From MKSF01 sp037190225 (GTDB lineage Bacteria > Bacteroidota > Bacteroidia > Chitinophagales > Chitinophagaceae), in the NCBI GenBank assembly GCA_037190225.1, contig JBBCJL010000018.1:1-64000 (forward strand): DNA of 64,000 nt, in the 5' to 3' direction. This document shows, piece after piece, positions 18,388-28,102 of the stretch. The notes under the pieces were generated by a model, which did no database searches, was not told the origin of the DNA, and was given only the letters and a program-made list of their open reading frames with translations. Numbering within the stretch: the stretch's first letter is position 1; every line of letters begins with the position of its first letter. The position numbers were made by a program, and so were the translations under genes.

Positions 18388-20796
18388 ATGATATCCAGGC
18401 TTTGTGTTGCTGTATTGCTTATAACGTTTTACTGTTATCCGGGCTCCTGCCTTTACGGCCAGCATCCTGTTACGGGAACAGTGGTAGCGGGGCCTGAGCG
18501 GTCTCCCTTAACGGACATCCTGGTTTCCTGCTATCCGCAGGATAGCGTATCAAAGGGGTTTACATCTGTCCTGACAGACAGTGCAGGCTTATTTACCTTT
18601 ACGGTGCAGGAGGGCAACTATAATTTTGAAGCTGTATTTGCCGGCAGCATATGCTGGAGCCGGGTAATTAATGTAAGCGGGCCGGTCGATCTGGGTGTGA
18701 TTATGGTGGATACGGTAATGGAAGACCAGCTTGAGGGCACGGGTATCAGGGAGCGGAAGCGGGTATTAGGTATAGAGCAGGGTAAGCTGGTATATAGTCC
18801 TCCTATGCAGTCAGCCGGTACGGCCTTTGATATTCTGAAGACAGCGCCGAATGTATTTGCCACGGATGAAGCGATACAGATAAGCGGTAAAGGTGATGCA
18901 GGTATTATGATCAACGGCAGGTGGGAGCGTATGCCAGTTGCGCAGGTGATAGACTATTTAAAGTCCCTCCCTGCCGGGCGGGTAGAAAAGATAGAGATCA
19001 TCAGGAACCCGTATGCCGAAACTGATGCTGAAAACCGTTCCGGCTATATCAATATTATATTGAAAGGGAAGCGGGACCGTGGTATTTCAGGTACTGCCAA
19101 TGCGCATACAAGAAACGCATCCCTGTTCTCTTATGGCGGGGGCATTAACATAAACGGCAATACGGGTAAATGGCAATACGGGCTCAATATGAGCGCTTCC
19201 GAAGACAGGAATACTACAAATGGCAGTAATATTCTCCATTTTCCCGATAAATACTGGGTGGACAGTAGTCATCAGGTCACATCATCCCGGGCTTTTATCT
19301 GCTCTGTAAATGCGGATTATCGTATCAGCAGGCGGCAGTCCGCAGGCGGTAGCTTTTACTGGAGCCGGACGCCCGCGTCTGCTTCTGAAAATAACCCTTC
19401 CGGTATCTATAATAAGAGCCGGACGGCCCTTGATTCCATGCTGCGTACAACGGGTATCAATCCCTCCCTGAACAGCATCGGGTCTGCAAATCTTAACTAT
19501 ACCTTAGATATAGACAGTACAGGTAAAAAGCTGCGTCTGGATATAGACCATTTTAGCCAGCGGTCCGACAGGCAGCAGGATTTTACCAATTACGAGTATG
19601 ATAATGCCGGTAACGAAACCAGGGCAGCTGAAAGATATGAATCCGGCAATGAGCAGCTTATGGCCATTACTACGGCCAATCTTGCCGTGGACCTGCCCCT
19701 GAGGTGGGCCAGGCTGTCCTTTGGGGGTAAGCTGACAGCTATCCGCAATATCAACAGTACATCTTTTTATGAGCGTAAAGGGGAAACCTGGGAGCCGGAT
19801 CATTCCCGTTTCGATCATTTCAGGTATTTTGAAAATACACAGGCGCTGTATGCCAAGGCAGACAGGAAAGCGGGGAAGTGGAATCTTATGGCCGGCATAA
19901 GGGCTGAAAATACACAGACGCGGGGCATCAGCGAAGTATATAAGATTGAAAACGGCAACCGCTACCTGAAGCTGTTCCCTTCCGCCGATATCAGTTATGA
20001 ATACGCGCCCGGTAATATTTTGAATGCCGGGTATTCACGGAGAATAGACAGGCCTATGTTTGTTCAGGTCAATCCTTTCCGGTGGTATCATACCAAGTAT
20101 GCCTTTACTCATGGTAATCCCTCCCTGCAGCCTTCATTCAGTCATAATATAGAGCTGAGCTATCTGCTTCAGATGAAATGGAATTTCAATGTAGGTTACA
20201 GCCGTGTGAACCAGATGTTCTCGGAAATAGACCTTGTGGACCCGATACGGCATACCCGCGAAACCCTGGTCGATAATATACTGGATATTGATATGTACAA
20301 TGCACAGGTGAGTACGTCTTTTAATATCCGGAAGCGCTGGCTGCTGTATCCGCAGGCGGGTGTAAGCTATACCCGGATATTTTCCAAAGTGGATTACCTG
20401 CAGTACTCTGCCGGCTACTTCGGGTATGCCGCCGTCTATCAGCAGATCGCATTAGACAGGAAAAAGAAATTATTGCTGGATCTCAATACCTACTATTATG
20501 CGCCGCGCAGCTACGGGGTTATGCAGTTCAAAACGCTTTGGGCACAGTCGGCAACTATCACTTACGGCATATCTGATAACAGGTGGCAGTTGAGTATTAC
20601 AGCCAGTGATATTTTCAGGACAGGGGCCATGCGTTATAACTCCATTGTCAACGAAACGCTGAGAGAGCGGCACGTTTACAGGGACCAGCAGGCTGTTACC
20701 CTGACTGTCCGCTATAATTTCAAATACGGGCAGCTGCAGGCCAAAAAGGAAAAGGCCATCTCCAACGAGGAGGAAATGAAAAGAGCCGGCAGATAA
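18388..20796 (+). CDS. Outer-membrane beta-barrel receptor, TonB-dependent type
   Basis: 802 aa from the ATG at 18388, which starts a signal peptide (SRLCVAVLLITFYC...CLYGQ); 17 codons further upstream would put charged residues ahead of it. A carboxypeptidase-regulatory-like/CNA domain follows (HPVTGTVVAGPERSPLTDILV). Then comes a plug-like region (ILKTAPNVFATDEAIQISGKG, IINGR-type loop, RVEKIEIIRNPYAETDAENR) and a large barrel of the OMP_b-brl_3 class with many alternating strands. No SusD-like partner lies next to it, so it is not a polysaccharide utilisation locus. The substrate is unknown; import across the outer membrane is inferred from the family. Confidence 0.85.
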   Translation: MISRLCVAVLLITFYCYPGSCLYGQHPVTGTVVAGPERSPLTDILVSCYPQDSVSKGFTSVLTDSAGLFTFTVQEGNYNFEAVFAGSICWSRVINVSGPVDLGVIMVDTVMEDQLEGTGIRERKRVLGIEQGKLVYSPPMQSAGTAFDILKTAPNVFATDEAIQISGKGDAGIMINGRWERMPVAQVIDYLKSLPAGRVEKIEIIRNPYAETDAENRSGYINIILKGKRDRGISGTANAHTRNASLFSYGGGININGNTGKWQYGLNMSASEDRNTTNGSNILHFPDKYWVDSSHQVTSSRAFICSVNADYRISRRQSAGGSFYWSRTPASASENNPSGIYNKSRTALDSMLRTTGINPSLNSIGSANLNYTLDIDSTGKKLRLDIDHFSQRSDRQQDFTNYEYDNAGNETRAAERYESGNEQLMAITTANLAVDLPLRWARLSFGGKLTAIRNINSTSFYERKGETWEPDHSRFDHFRYFENTQALYAKADRKAGKWNLMAGIRAENTQTRGISEVYKIENGNRYLKLFPSADISYEYAPGNILNAGYSRRIDRPMFVQVNPFRWYHTKYAFTHGNPSLQPSFSHNIELSYLLQMKWNFNVGYSRVNQMFSEIDLVDPIRHTRETLVDNILDIDMYNAQVSTSFNIRKRWLLYPQAGVSYTRIFSKVDYLQYSAGYFGYAAVYQQIALDRKKKLLLDLNTYYYAPRSYGVMQFKTLWAQSATITYGISDNRWQLSITASDIFRTGAMRYNSIVNETLRERHVYRDQQAVTLTVRYNFKYGQLQAKKEKAISNEEEMKRAGR

Positions 20797-20844
20797 GAAA
20801 GGGCCTGGCCCCAAAGCCATTATCCCGGAAGAAAGCGCAAACAC

Positions 20845-20888
20845 AGCAAAGCCGGGATATCTTAAATAGAAGATGTCCCGGCTTTGCT
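20845..20888. terminator. 19-bp bidirectional terminator
   Basis: Arms 20845-20863 and 20870-20888 pair over 19 bp with a single G-U wobble and a 6-nt loop. Located between the convergent receptor gene and aspA. Confidence 0.8.
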
Positions 20889-20934
20889 ACGGCTGTTATG
20901 ATAACTAAGGTCTCTTTCAGGCTTCTTCTTTGTT

Positions 20935-22320
20935 TTATACCATTTTTTCAGGGTCCAGGTATTGCTCCAGGTCTTCACGAGAAAGCAGCGCATGCTCCAG
21001 TACCACATCATATACCCGCCTGTGCGAAGCCAGGGCCTCTTTGGCGACCAGGGAGCTTGCCTTATAGCCGATATAAGGGTTCAGGGCTGTTACGATGCCA
21101 ATGCTGTTCAGCACCATTTCCCGCGTCTGCTCTGCATTGGCCTCAATACCGCTGATGCACTCATCCGTAAGGGTATTGATGCCATTATACAGGAGATGAA
21201 TGCTCTCAAACAGGCTGAGAGCTATGACAGGCTCCATGACATTCAGCTGCAGCTGCGCATTCTCCGCAGCCAACGTGACGGTCAGCTCATTGCCGATCAC
21301 CTTATAGCATATCTGGTTTACAACTTCAGGGATAACGGGATTAACCTTACCCGGCATAATGGAGGATCCCGGCTGTCGCTGCGGTAGCCGGATCTCGTTA
21401 AAGCCGGTGCGCGGACCGGATGATAATAAGCGCAGGTCATTGCATATTTTGGTGAGCTTCAGCGCCAGCTTCTTGAGATAAGCGGCGTATTCCACGAATG
21501 GTGTTGTATCTGATGTGGCAGCGATCAGGTTTTCGGTCGGGGTCACAGTTATGCCTTTCAGCTCACTCAGCGCGGCAGCGCAGCCGTTGCTGAATCCCCG
21601 GGGCGCATTGATGCCGGTCCCGATAGCTGTAGCGCCCATATTGATCTCCAGCAGGGAATCTCCGGCCTTTTGAAGGTCCTTTATGGCCTGTCGGATGAGG
21701 AAGGCAAAGCCGCCGAATTCCTGCCCGAGGGTCATAGGGACTGCGTCCTGTAGCTGCGTACGCCCCATTTTGATGACGTTGCTAAATGCTGCTGCTTTGT
21801 CATCCAGGCCTTTCTCCAGCCTTTCAAGCACAGGCAGCAGGGAGGCATTCATATCATAGATCGCCAGCTTCAGCGCGGTGGGATAGACATCATTGGTGGA
21901 CTGGCTGAGGTTCACATGGTCATTGGGAGAGATATGCCGGTAAGCTCCTTTAGGGTGTCCCAGGACTTCCAGCGCCACATTGGCGATCACCTCGTTGGCA
22001 TTCATATTGGTAGAGGTGCCTGCGCCTCCCTGGAAAAGATCTACGGGGAACTGGTCTGTATAAGTGCCGTTCATGATCTTATCACAGGCCGTGTCTACGG
22101 CTTTAAACACCTGCTCCGGCAGCAGCCCCAGCCTGTAGTTGGTAAGCGCTGCAGCTTTTTTCACAAGCACAAGGTTTTTTACAAACACAGGATAGGTGCT
22201 GAGCGTTGTATGTGAGATCTGGAAGTTTTCTACGGCCCTTAAGGTCTGAATGCCGTAATAGGCATCTTGCGGTACGTTCTTTTCTCCTAAAAGATCGGAT
22301 TCTACTCTATAATTATTCAT
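20935..22320 (-). CDS. aspA: Aspartate ammonia-lyase
   Basis: 461 aa from the ATG at 22320; a 17-codon upstream extension (EMYVNCFNPVFF) is not family-like. Converts aspartate to fumarate and ammonia, feeding the TCA cycle. The fumarase/aspartase signature loop GSSIMPGKVNP is intact. Also visible are STNDVYPTALKLA, GRTQLQDAVPMTLGQEF and the C-terminal NPYIGYKASSLVAKEALA. Sequence around NEVIANVALE and the start YRVESDLLGE fit aspartase better than class II fumarase, but the two share a fold and fumarase is a possible alternative. It is monocistronic, sharing a bidirectional terminator with the receptor gene and diverging from the topoisomerase gene. Confidence 0.9.
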   Translation of the reverse strand: MNNYRVESDLLGEKNVPQDAYYGIQTLRAVENFQISHTTLSTYPVFVKNLVLVKKAAALTNYRLGLLPEQVFKAVDTACDKIMNGTYTDQFPVDLFQGGAGTSTNMNANEVIANVALEVLGHPKGAYRHISPNDHVNLSQSTNDVYPTALKLAIYDMNASLLPVLERLEKGLDDKAAAFSNVIKMGRTQLQDAVPMTLGQEFGGFAFLIRQAIKDLQKAGDSLLEINMGATAIGTGINAPRGFSNGCAAALSELKGITVTPTENLIAATSDTTPFVEYAAYLKKLALKLTKICNDLRLLSSGPRTGFNEIRLPQRQPGSSIMPGKVNPVIPEVVNQICYKVIGNELTVTLAAENAQLQLNVMEPVIALSLFESIHLLYNGINTLTDECISGIEANAEQTREMVLNSIGIVTALNPYIGYKASSLVAKEALASHRRVYDVVLEHALLSREDLEQYLDPEKMV

Positions 22321-22478
22321 AACGAATGATATAAAAAATACAGGATTAAAGCAATTTACATACATTTCCACTATTAATATTTAAAATGTAGTTATCGTGG
22401 TATCCGGGCCATCCTTGCATCTCCCGGCAAAATGTAATTATTGATGTAAATTCGCATCAGTAAAGCCTTCAGGAACAT

Positions 22479-24584
22479 ATGATAGTTTGTATAGCCGAAA
22501 AGCCAAGTGTAGCTAAAGACATCGCCCGGATACTGGGCGCTGGTATGAAAAAAGACGGCTACATGGAAGGGAACGGCTACCGGGTCACGTGGACGTTCGG
22601 GCATCTGTGCACACTGAAGGAGCCTCACGACTATGCTCCCTTTTATAAATACTGGAGAATAGAGGATCTGCCTATTATTCCGCAGCAATATGGCGTAAAG
22701 GTCATGGATAATGCAGGGGTGCAGAAGCAATTCGGCATCATAGCGGACCTTATCAGCAGGGAATGTGACTATGTGGTCAACTGCGGGGATGCCGGGCAGG
22801 AGGGGGAGCTCATACAACGCTGGGTGCTGCTGAAAGCCCGGTGCAAGGTGCCGGTAAAGCGCCTGTGGATCTCCTCTCTTACGGAAGAGGCCATAAAAGA
22901 AGGCTTTGACAACCTGAAAGACGCTTCGGAATATGATAATCTTTATGCGGCCGGCTCTGCCCGCGCCATAGGGGACTGGCTGCTGGGCATCAATGCCACC
23001 AGGCTGTTCACAAAGAAGTTCGGTATCAATAAGACCGTTCTGTCCATAGGGAGGGTACAGACACCTACCCTGGCCATGATAGTGGAGCGCCAGAAAGAAA
23101 TAGACGCTTTTGTAACGGAAGTTTACTGGGAGCTTAAGACCCGTTACCGGGAGGTGGAATTTACAGCGGCCATTCCCCGGCTGAAAACGGAAGAAAGGGC
23201 ACAAAGCGGCCTGCAGTACCTGCTGGAAAGGGAATTTGAAATTATCAGCTTTGAGATCAAAGAGGGCAAGGAGAAACAGCCCAGGTTGTATGATCTCACC
23301 TCACTGCAGGTGGATGCCAACAAAAAATACGGCTACTCCGCAGAGCAGACACTTAAGTACATCCAGCATTTATATGAGCGGAAGCTGGTAACCTACCCGC
23401 GCGTGGATACGCAATACCTGCCGGATGATATGTATCCCAAGATCCCCGGTATATTGCAATCCATGAATGCCTATAGCGGCTATATCCAACCCCTGTTGCA
23501 GCAGCCGGTGCCTAAATCCAGAAATGTTTTTGATGATGCCAGGGTAACCGATCACCACGCTATTATACCTACCCATATTACGGCGCCCCGGCTGGCTGCC
23601 GAAGAAGAACATATTTATGACCTGATCGCCAGGAGATTTGTAGCGGTCTTCTACCCGGAATGTAAAATTTCCAATACGGCAGTGGAAGGAAAGGTGGGCG
23701 ATATACCTTTCAAAGCCTCGGGAAAACAGATACTGGAGCCGGGATGGAAAGCGCTGTATCCCAAAGAGCAGCAGGCAAAGGAAGAGGACGGGAAAGAAGA
23801 TAAGGAGCAGGCTATTCCTCACTTTACGGTCGGGGAGCACGGACCGCATGAACCTGTTATACACAAAGGCAAAACAACGCCCCCCAAATACTATACCGAG
23901 GCCACGGTGCTCAGGGCCATGGAAACTGCGGGAAAGCAGGTAGAGGATGAAGACCTCCGGGAGCTGATGAAGGATAACGGCATCGGGAGACCCAGTACCA
24001 GGGCCAATATTATAGAAACATTATTCAGGCGCCAGTATATTGCACGTAAAAAGAAGAGTATCATTGCTACTCCCACGGGTATAGACCTGATCAATGTGAT
24101 CCAGAACGATCTGCTTAAAAGCGCTGAGCTCACCGGGGAATGGGAGAAAAAGCTGCGGATGATAGAGCGGGGTAAGCTGACCATAGAGCAGTTCAAGCAG
24201 GAGCTTACACAGATGGTTTCCGACCTGGTTCACGAAGTGAAATACCGGTCTCTGAGAGGAGTGGCCATAGACAGCTCTTTACCGTTGGCGGAGGTGAAGC
24301 AGGCACCGGAAAAGGTTAAGGTGGATATAGCAACGCTGGATTGCCCCAAATGCAAGGCGCATAAGCTGGTCAGAGGCAATACCGCTTACGGCTGCCTGAA
24401 TTTCAGGGTCTGCGGGTTTAAGATACCCTTTGAGTTTGCCGGCAAAAAGCTGACGGATAAGCAAATCGCCGACCTGGTCGTGAAGCAGCAGACCGGTATC
24501 ATTAAAGGCTTTAAAACGGACATCGGCGACAAAAGAGATGGAAAACTAAGACTGAACGAGGCATACGATATTGTCCTGCTTTAA
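22479..24584 (+). CDS. topB: DNA topoisomerase III (type IA)
   Basis: 701 aa. Type IA topoisomerase that passes single strands to decatenate or relax DNA. N-terminal Toprim domain (VCIAEKPSVAKDIARILGA, NCGDAGQEGELIQRW). The catalytic tyrosine is Y306 in LVTYPRVDTQ. Other family blocks are SIGRVQTPTLAMIVERQKEI, TDHHAIIPT and DNGIGRPSTRANII. The C-terminal part has a single zinc-ribbon-like segment (CPKCKAHKLVRG...CLNFRVCG). Topoisomerase III genes of this type are also carried on integrative elements, but nothing else mobile is adjacent, and codon use resembles the neighbours. It appears chromosomal and monocistronic. Confidence 0.95.
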   Translation: MIVCIAEKPSVAKDIARILGAGMKKDGYMEGNGYRVTWTFGHLCTLKEPHDYAPFYKYWRIEDLPIIPQQYGVKVMDNAGVQKQFGIIADLISRECDYVVNCGDAGQEGELIQRWVLLKARCKVPVKRLWISSLTEEAIKEGFDNLKDASEYDNLYAAGSARAIGDWLLGINATRLFTKKFGINKTVLSIGRVQTPTLAMIVERQKEIDAFVTEVYWELKTRYREVEFTAAIPRLKTEERAQSGLQYLLEREFEIISFEIKEGKEKQPRLYDLTSLQVDANKKYGYSAEQTLKYIQHLYERKLVTYPRVDTQYLPDDMYPKIPGILQSMNAYSGYIQPLLQQPVPKSRNVFDDARVTDHHAIIPTHITAPRLAAEEEHIYDLIARRFVAVFYPECKISNTAVEGKVGDIPFKASGKQILEPGWKALYPKEQQAKEEDGKEDKEQAIPHFTVGEHGPHEPVIHKGKTTPPKYYTEATVLRAMETAGKQVEDEDLRELMKDNGIGRPSTRANIIETLFRRQYIARKKKSIIATPTGIDLINVIQNDLLKSAELTGEWEKKLRMIERGKLTIEQFKQELTQMVSDLVHEVKYRSLRGVAIDSSLPLAEVKQAPEKVKVDIATLDCPKCKAHKLVRGNTAYGCLNFRVCGFKIPFEFAGKKLTDKQIADLVVKQQTGIIKGFKTDIGDKRDGKLRLNEAYDIVLL

Positions 24585-24590
24585 AAGATC

Positions 24591-24638
24591 AAAGGTATTA
24601 TCATCCCCTGTCAGCCGATGGGATATGATAATACCTTT
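24591..24638. terminator. Bidirectional terminator between topB and hutI
   Basis: A 14-bp stem AAAGGTATTATCAT/ATGATAATACCTTT is capped by CCC/GGG pairs with a 2-nt bulge and a 12-nt loop. Located between convergent stops. Confidence 0.75.
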
Positions 24639-24656
24639 AATGAATTGCACTTAAAG

Positions 24657-25886
24657 CTATATGAATACCCTTTCTATCCAGTTGCTGCCCAGAGCATAAG
24701 GCAGATAATCCAGTGAAGGCACCTCTTTGGTAAGGATCAGGCTGGCTTTTTTTCCCACCTTGATCGTGCCCATTTCATTTTGCAGCTCCAGCGCCGCGGC
24801 GGCATTGATGGTCTGGGCAGTAATGGCTTCATTGGGCGTGATCCTCAGCTGTGTGCAGGATATGGAGAGTATGGTATTCATATTCAGGCAGGGGCAGGTA
24901 CCCGGGTTATAGTCCGATGCGATGGCAACGGGCAGGTTGGCATCTATCAGCATTCTCGCGGGCTGGTAATGCATCGCAAGAAAGAAGGCGGCGCCGGGCA
25001 GCAGGGTCGGTATCGTATTGCTGCCAGCCAGGCAGTCTATCTCCTCCTGCCCCATACTTTCCAGGTGGTCTACGCTGACGGCATTATGCTGCACGCCTAT
25101 CTGTACGCCGCCGGACCTGTAGAGCTGATTGGCATGTATCTTCGGCTTTAAGCCGTATTTTGCACCCGCCTCCAGGATCGTGTCCGTTTCGTGCACGGAA
25201 AAGAAGCCCTGTTCGCAGAATACATCTATATAATCTGCCAGGCCTTCGCCGGCAACGCGGGGCAGCATATCATCAATGATCAGCCTGATGTAGGCATCGT
25301 GGTTGCTGCGGTACTCCATAGGGTAGCTGTGCGCGGCCAGGAAAGAGGCTTTGACCGGTATCTTGTTCAATTCCTTTAATCTTCTGATGACCCTTAGCAT
25401 CTTCAGCTCGGAAGCTGTGGACAGCCCGTAGCCGCTTTTGATCTCTATGGCGGCAGTACCGAGGCTGATAGCTTCTTCCAGCCTTCTTACAGACATCTCG
25501 AACAATTCCTCCTCATCAATATCCTTCATTTTGGCGGCAGAATTGAGTATGCCTCCCCCGCGCCGGGATATTTCCTCGTAAGTAAGCCCTTTGATCTTGT
25601 CTACAAATTCCTGCTCTCTGGTCGCGGCGAATACCAGGTGGGTGTGGCTGTCTATCCAGGCCGGCAGGACTATTTTCCCTTTAGCGTTGATGACCTCTGC
25701 ATCGTGAATGGTGTCCTGGATGGAATCCATGGTCCCGAAGCCTTTTATAAGGCCGTTTTCTATACGCAGCCAGGCGTTTTCCAGGGAAGGGATCGTGTGC
25801 ATCTCTTTTCCCGGCACCCGCTGGAGCCGGCTGTGCTCATTCTCTGTCCAGACCAGTTGCCTGATATTGGTGATTAGTGTACTCAT
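24657..25886 (-). CDS. hutI: Imidazolonepropionase
   Basis: 409 aa. Opens the imidazolone ring of 4-imidazolone-5-propionate to give formiminoglutamate in histidine breakdown. Metal-binding motif DSHTHLVFAATREQEF is present, with GGGILNSA, KSGYGLS, AHSYP, HANQLYRSGG and the late Asp in IASDYNPGT. Length fits the family. Its ATG overlaps the stop of the alkyltransferase-like gene by 4 bp (ATGA), so it is translationally coupled at the end of mqnA-DUF5522-ATL-hutI. The other hut genes (hutH, hutU, hutG) are not here, so histidine catabolism genes are dispersed. Confidence 0.95.
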   Translation of the reverse strand: MSTLITNIRQLVWTENEHSRLQRVPGKEMHTIPSLENAWLRIENGLIKGFGTMDSIQDTIHDAEVINAKGKIVLPAWIDSHTHLVFAATREQEFVDKIKGLTYEEISRRGGGILNSAAKMKDIDEEELFEMSVRRLEEAISLGTAAIEIKSGYGLSTASELKMLRVIRRLKELNKIPVKASFLAAHSYPMEYRSNHDAYIRLIIDDMLPRVAGEGLADYIDVFCEQGFFSVHETDTILEAGAKYGLKPKIHANQLYRSGGVQIGVQHNAVSVDHLESMGQEEIDCLAGSNTIPTLLPGAAFFLAMHYQPARMLIDANLPVAIASDYNPGTCPCLNMNTILSISCTQLRITPNEAITAQTINAAAALELQNEMGTIKVGKKASLILTKEVPSLDYLPYALGSNWIERVFI

Positions 25887-26227
25887 AATTGTATCTCTGA
25901 CTGGGGATCCCAGAATAATTTTTTAAAATTTACGACCTTATCATTGCTGACCGCTACGCCCTCTGCCTCCAGGAGCTGCTGCATGGCTTCGGGCGGTGTG
26001 AAATGGTGCTTCCCGCTCAGCAGGCCCTGGCTGTTGACCACCCTGTGAGCGGGAACGTTTTTGTAGAGAGGCGCCTGGCGCATGGCCCAGCCTACAAAAC
26101 GGGCGCTGCTCCTCAGGCCAATGCTTGCGGCTATGGCCCCGTAGCTGGTGACCCGCCCTTCGGGGATCATCCTGACGATCTCAAAAATAAGCTCCAGTAT
26201 ATCCTTATTCGTGGTCCGGGTTGTCAT
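25883..26227 (-). CDS. Alkyltransferase-like protein (ATL), MGMT family
   Basis: 114 aa from the ATG at 26227. It matches the DNA-binding domain of O6-methylguanine-DNA methyltransferase (IPEGRVTSYGAIAASIG, SARFVGWAMRQAP). The active-site PCHRV reads PAHRV here: the acceptor cysteine is alanine (A60). By family knowledge such ATLs bind O6-alkylguanine and flag it for nucleotide excision repair instead of repairing it. The start overlaps the end of the DUF5522 gene by 23 bp and the stop overlaps hutI by 4 bp. A longer in-frame version starting at 26308 would overlap the DUF5522 gene heavily and is rejected. Confidence 0.92.
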   Translation of the reverse strand: MTTRTTNKDILELIFEIVRMIPEGRVTSYGAIAASIGLRSSARFVGWAMRQAPLYKNVPAHRVVNSQGLLSGKHHFTPPEAMQQLLEAEGVAVSNDKVVNFKKLFWDPQSEIQL

Positions 26228-26447
26228 AATAGTCGTCTTGCTGTTGGTCGGCTTTCCTTTTTTCCAGCAGCTTTGTCCTGCCGGGTTCGGGTACCATTTT
26301 ATAATCATAGGGGCAATGCCTGCAGCCGTTGCCGCAGCAGTAGCCGCGTTTCAGCAGGTAATGGGCTGTCATTACGAACCGTCCCCGCTCGTCATAATAA
26401 AAATCTTCCGGTTCGTCTTCTTCGGGCAGATTCCTGAAATTTATCAT
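26205..26447 (-). CDS. DUF5522-type small Cys-rich protein
   Basis: 80 aa. Short protein with the core YLLKRGYCCGNGCRHCPYDY, four cysteines spaced CC-x3-C-x2-C plus HCPY, which is typical of the DUF5522 family and suggests a metal or Fe-S site. The N-terminus is acidic (NLPEEDEPEDFYYDE) and the C-terminus highly charged. Function unknown. It lies 23 bp after mqnA and overlaps the next gene, so it is part of the operon. Confidence 0.85.
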   Translation of the reverse strand: MINFRNLPEEDEPEDFYYDERGRFVMTAHYLLKRGYCCGNGCRHCPYDYKMVPEPGRTKLLEKRKADQQQDDYYDNPDHE

Positions 26448-26470
26448 GGCTCAAATTTAATCCAAAATAC

Positions 26471-27229
26471 TTATACCAGCTCTTCTCTTAATTCCTGCAG
26501 GTAGCCGAAATAGGCTTCCAGGCCTTTATGGCAATCATCGGTGAGCTCAAACTGGATATCCTCTTCATAATACTTTTTCAGGTCGTAATACGGGCAGGGG
26601 TTTTCCGCGACTACATTGCCGATATAATCCAGTCCCAGCTTATTGGCCTCATCAAATGCCGTGATGAAGGTATCAGGCAGGGGCTTGTTGGCTATCCATG
26701 CTGCAAATACGAACGGCAGCCCCGTGAAGCTCTTCCAGGCTGTTGCCAGGTCGTAGATATACCGGAAATTCGGCAGCTGTTCCAGGGCGCGGTCTCCTAT
26801 AATGACGCCGGCTACCGTACCTTTGATGTGCTGTATATAATCTTCGGTAGCGGGGATATAGCCCACTTCTTTTCCGAAATACTTTTTAAGCAATATCTGT
26901 GCAAGCTTCACTGAGGTGCGCGACTGGTAATCCAGGTAAACGTGCGTGATCTCTTCTATGGGCACCTGGCTGAAAATGCAGACGGATGCCACACGCCCGT
27001 TGGCAGCAATACCGTAGTTGCCCACGATATACCCGTTGGGCACCTGCTGCATCGCCGCTACCGGTATCAGCCCGATATCTGCTTTGTCCTCTATCAGCAT
27101 TTGAGCCGCCTTGGCGGGATACTCGGTAGTAAGTATGATATCATCCAGTATGCTATGCTGTACAATGCCCTTGATGAGAGGTTTCGCATTCAGGTAATTG
27201 ACCGCTACAACCCTTACTTTGTCTTTCAT
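26471..27229 (-). CDS. mqnA: Chorismate dehydratase (menaquinone, futalosine pathway)
   Basis: 252 aa. Converts chorismate to 3-enolpyruvoyl-benzoate, the first step of futalosine-dependent menaquinone synthesis. The periplasmic-binding-like fold of MqnA is recognisable: VAVNYLNAKPL, DIGLIPVAAMQ, GNYGIAANGRVASVCIFS, YQSRTSVKLAQILL, IIGDRALE and LPFVFAAWIANKP. Length is normal. First gene of a four-gene operon with DUF5522, ATL and hutI; no other mqn gene is nearby. Confidence 0.93.
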   Translation of the reverse strand: MKDKVRVVAVNYLNAKPLIKGIVQHSILDDIILTTEYPAKAAQMLIEDKADIGLIPVAAMQQVPNGYIVGNYGIAANGRVASVCIFSQVPIEEITHVYLDYQSRTSVKLAQILLKKYFGKEVGYIPATEDYIQHIKGTVAGVIIGDRALEQLPNFRYIYDLATAWKSFTGLPFVFAAWIANKPLPDTFITAFDEANKLGLDYIGNVVAENPCPYYDLKKYYEEDIQFELTDDCHKGLEAYFGYLQELREELV

Positions 27230-27310
27230 TGTGTGCTGGTATAATAGTAAGGAAATAAAAGTAGAACAAAATAAAATAAAAAATACCTAATTAACGTTGT
27301 ACCTGAAGTT

Positions 27311-28102
27311 ATGAACAGCCCCCTTGTCTTTTCCCTTATGATCTCCGGCCTGCTGGCTGCAGCATCCGCCGGTGCCCAGACCACGGCGGGGCTATATGCA
27401 CAGGCATCTTTTAATTACAATCAGTATCGTTATAAGCCTGTAGGGGATGTACCTTTCTCAAAGACCAACGCTGAGGTATCTGCGGGTTTGGGGCTCGAAT
27501 ATGTGCAGCCTGTGCTGAAAAATATACAGCTGATACCGCAGGCGGGATATGCATTCATTACTCCCGCCCATAGAATAACACACAATGCTGTTATGGGAAA
27601 GACCTATACGTATATTAACAGCTGGTATTTTCACCAGCTGTATGCCGGTCTCCTGGCGCAGTACAGCATAAACTCCCTTGTAAGTATCTATACAGGCGCC
27701 CAATACCAGCACCTGGTATTTTCAGATCGCATGACGAGGGAATATACGATGGATAACCTGACCCATATCCAGCACGACTATAACGCTGTGATTACACCCA
27801 ATAAGCAAACAGGGAAATACAACAGGCCGCTGATCAATATTCCTGTAGGGCTGAGCTTTCATCTCCTGCTCAGGAACCAAAGGTACCTGAAGCTGGGAAT
27901 GGACATCAATATACCTTTATTTCACCAGGCCGATCTTACTTTCAGGCAGTACAGCTTTTCAGAGCCCCGTAAGGTCATTGCAGATTACCGGACAGAATTA
28001 AGCACGTACACTATACGTGCTACGATAGCCTGGCAGCTGTTGCCCGTCCGGCAGAAGATCCGGTATCAGAAAGGCAGCAGGTACACCTGTCCTGCGGTTT
28101 AA
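27311..28102 (+). CDS. Outer-membrane beta-barrel (porin-like) protein
   Basis: 263 aa. Signal peptide at residues 1-22 (SGLLAAASAGAQ). The rest alternates polar and aromatic residues in strand-like segments (LYAQASFNYNQY, VSAGLGLEYVQPVL, LIPQAGYAFIT, IPVGLSFHLLL) as in small Bacteroidota outer-membrane barrels. No specific family motif is seen. It diverges from mqnA and stands alone. Outer-membrane location is inferred. Confidence 0.7.
   Translation: MNSPLVFSLMISGLLAAASAGAQTTAGLYAQASFNYNQYRYKPVGDVPFSKTNAEVSAGLGLEYVQPVLKNIQLIPQAGYAFITPAHRITHNAVMGKTYTYINSWYFHQLYAGLLAQYSINSLVSIYTGAQYQHLVFSDRMTREYTMDNLTHIQHDYNAVITPNKQTGKYNRPLINIPVGLSFHLLLRNQRYLKLGMDINIPLFHQADLTFRQYSFSEPRKVIADYRTELSTYTIRATIAWQLLPVRQKIRYQKGSRYTCPAV

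Noticed and set aside
22479..24584. Topoisomerase III as a marker of an integrated conjugative element
   Set aside because: No integrase, relaxase, tra genes or attachment-site repeats are nearby, and flanking genes are housekeeping.
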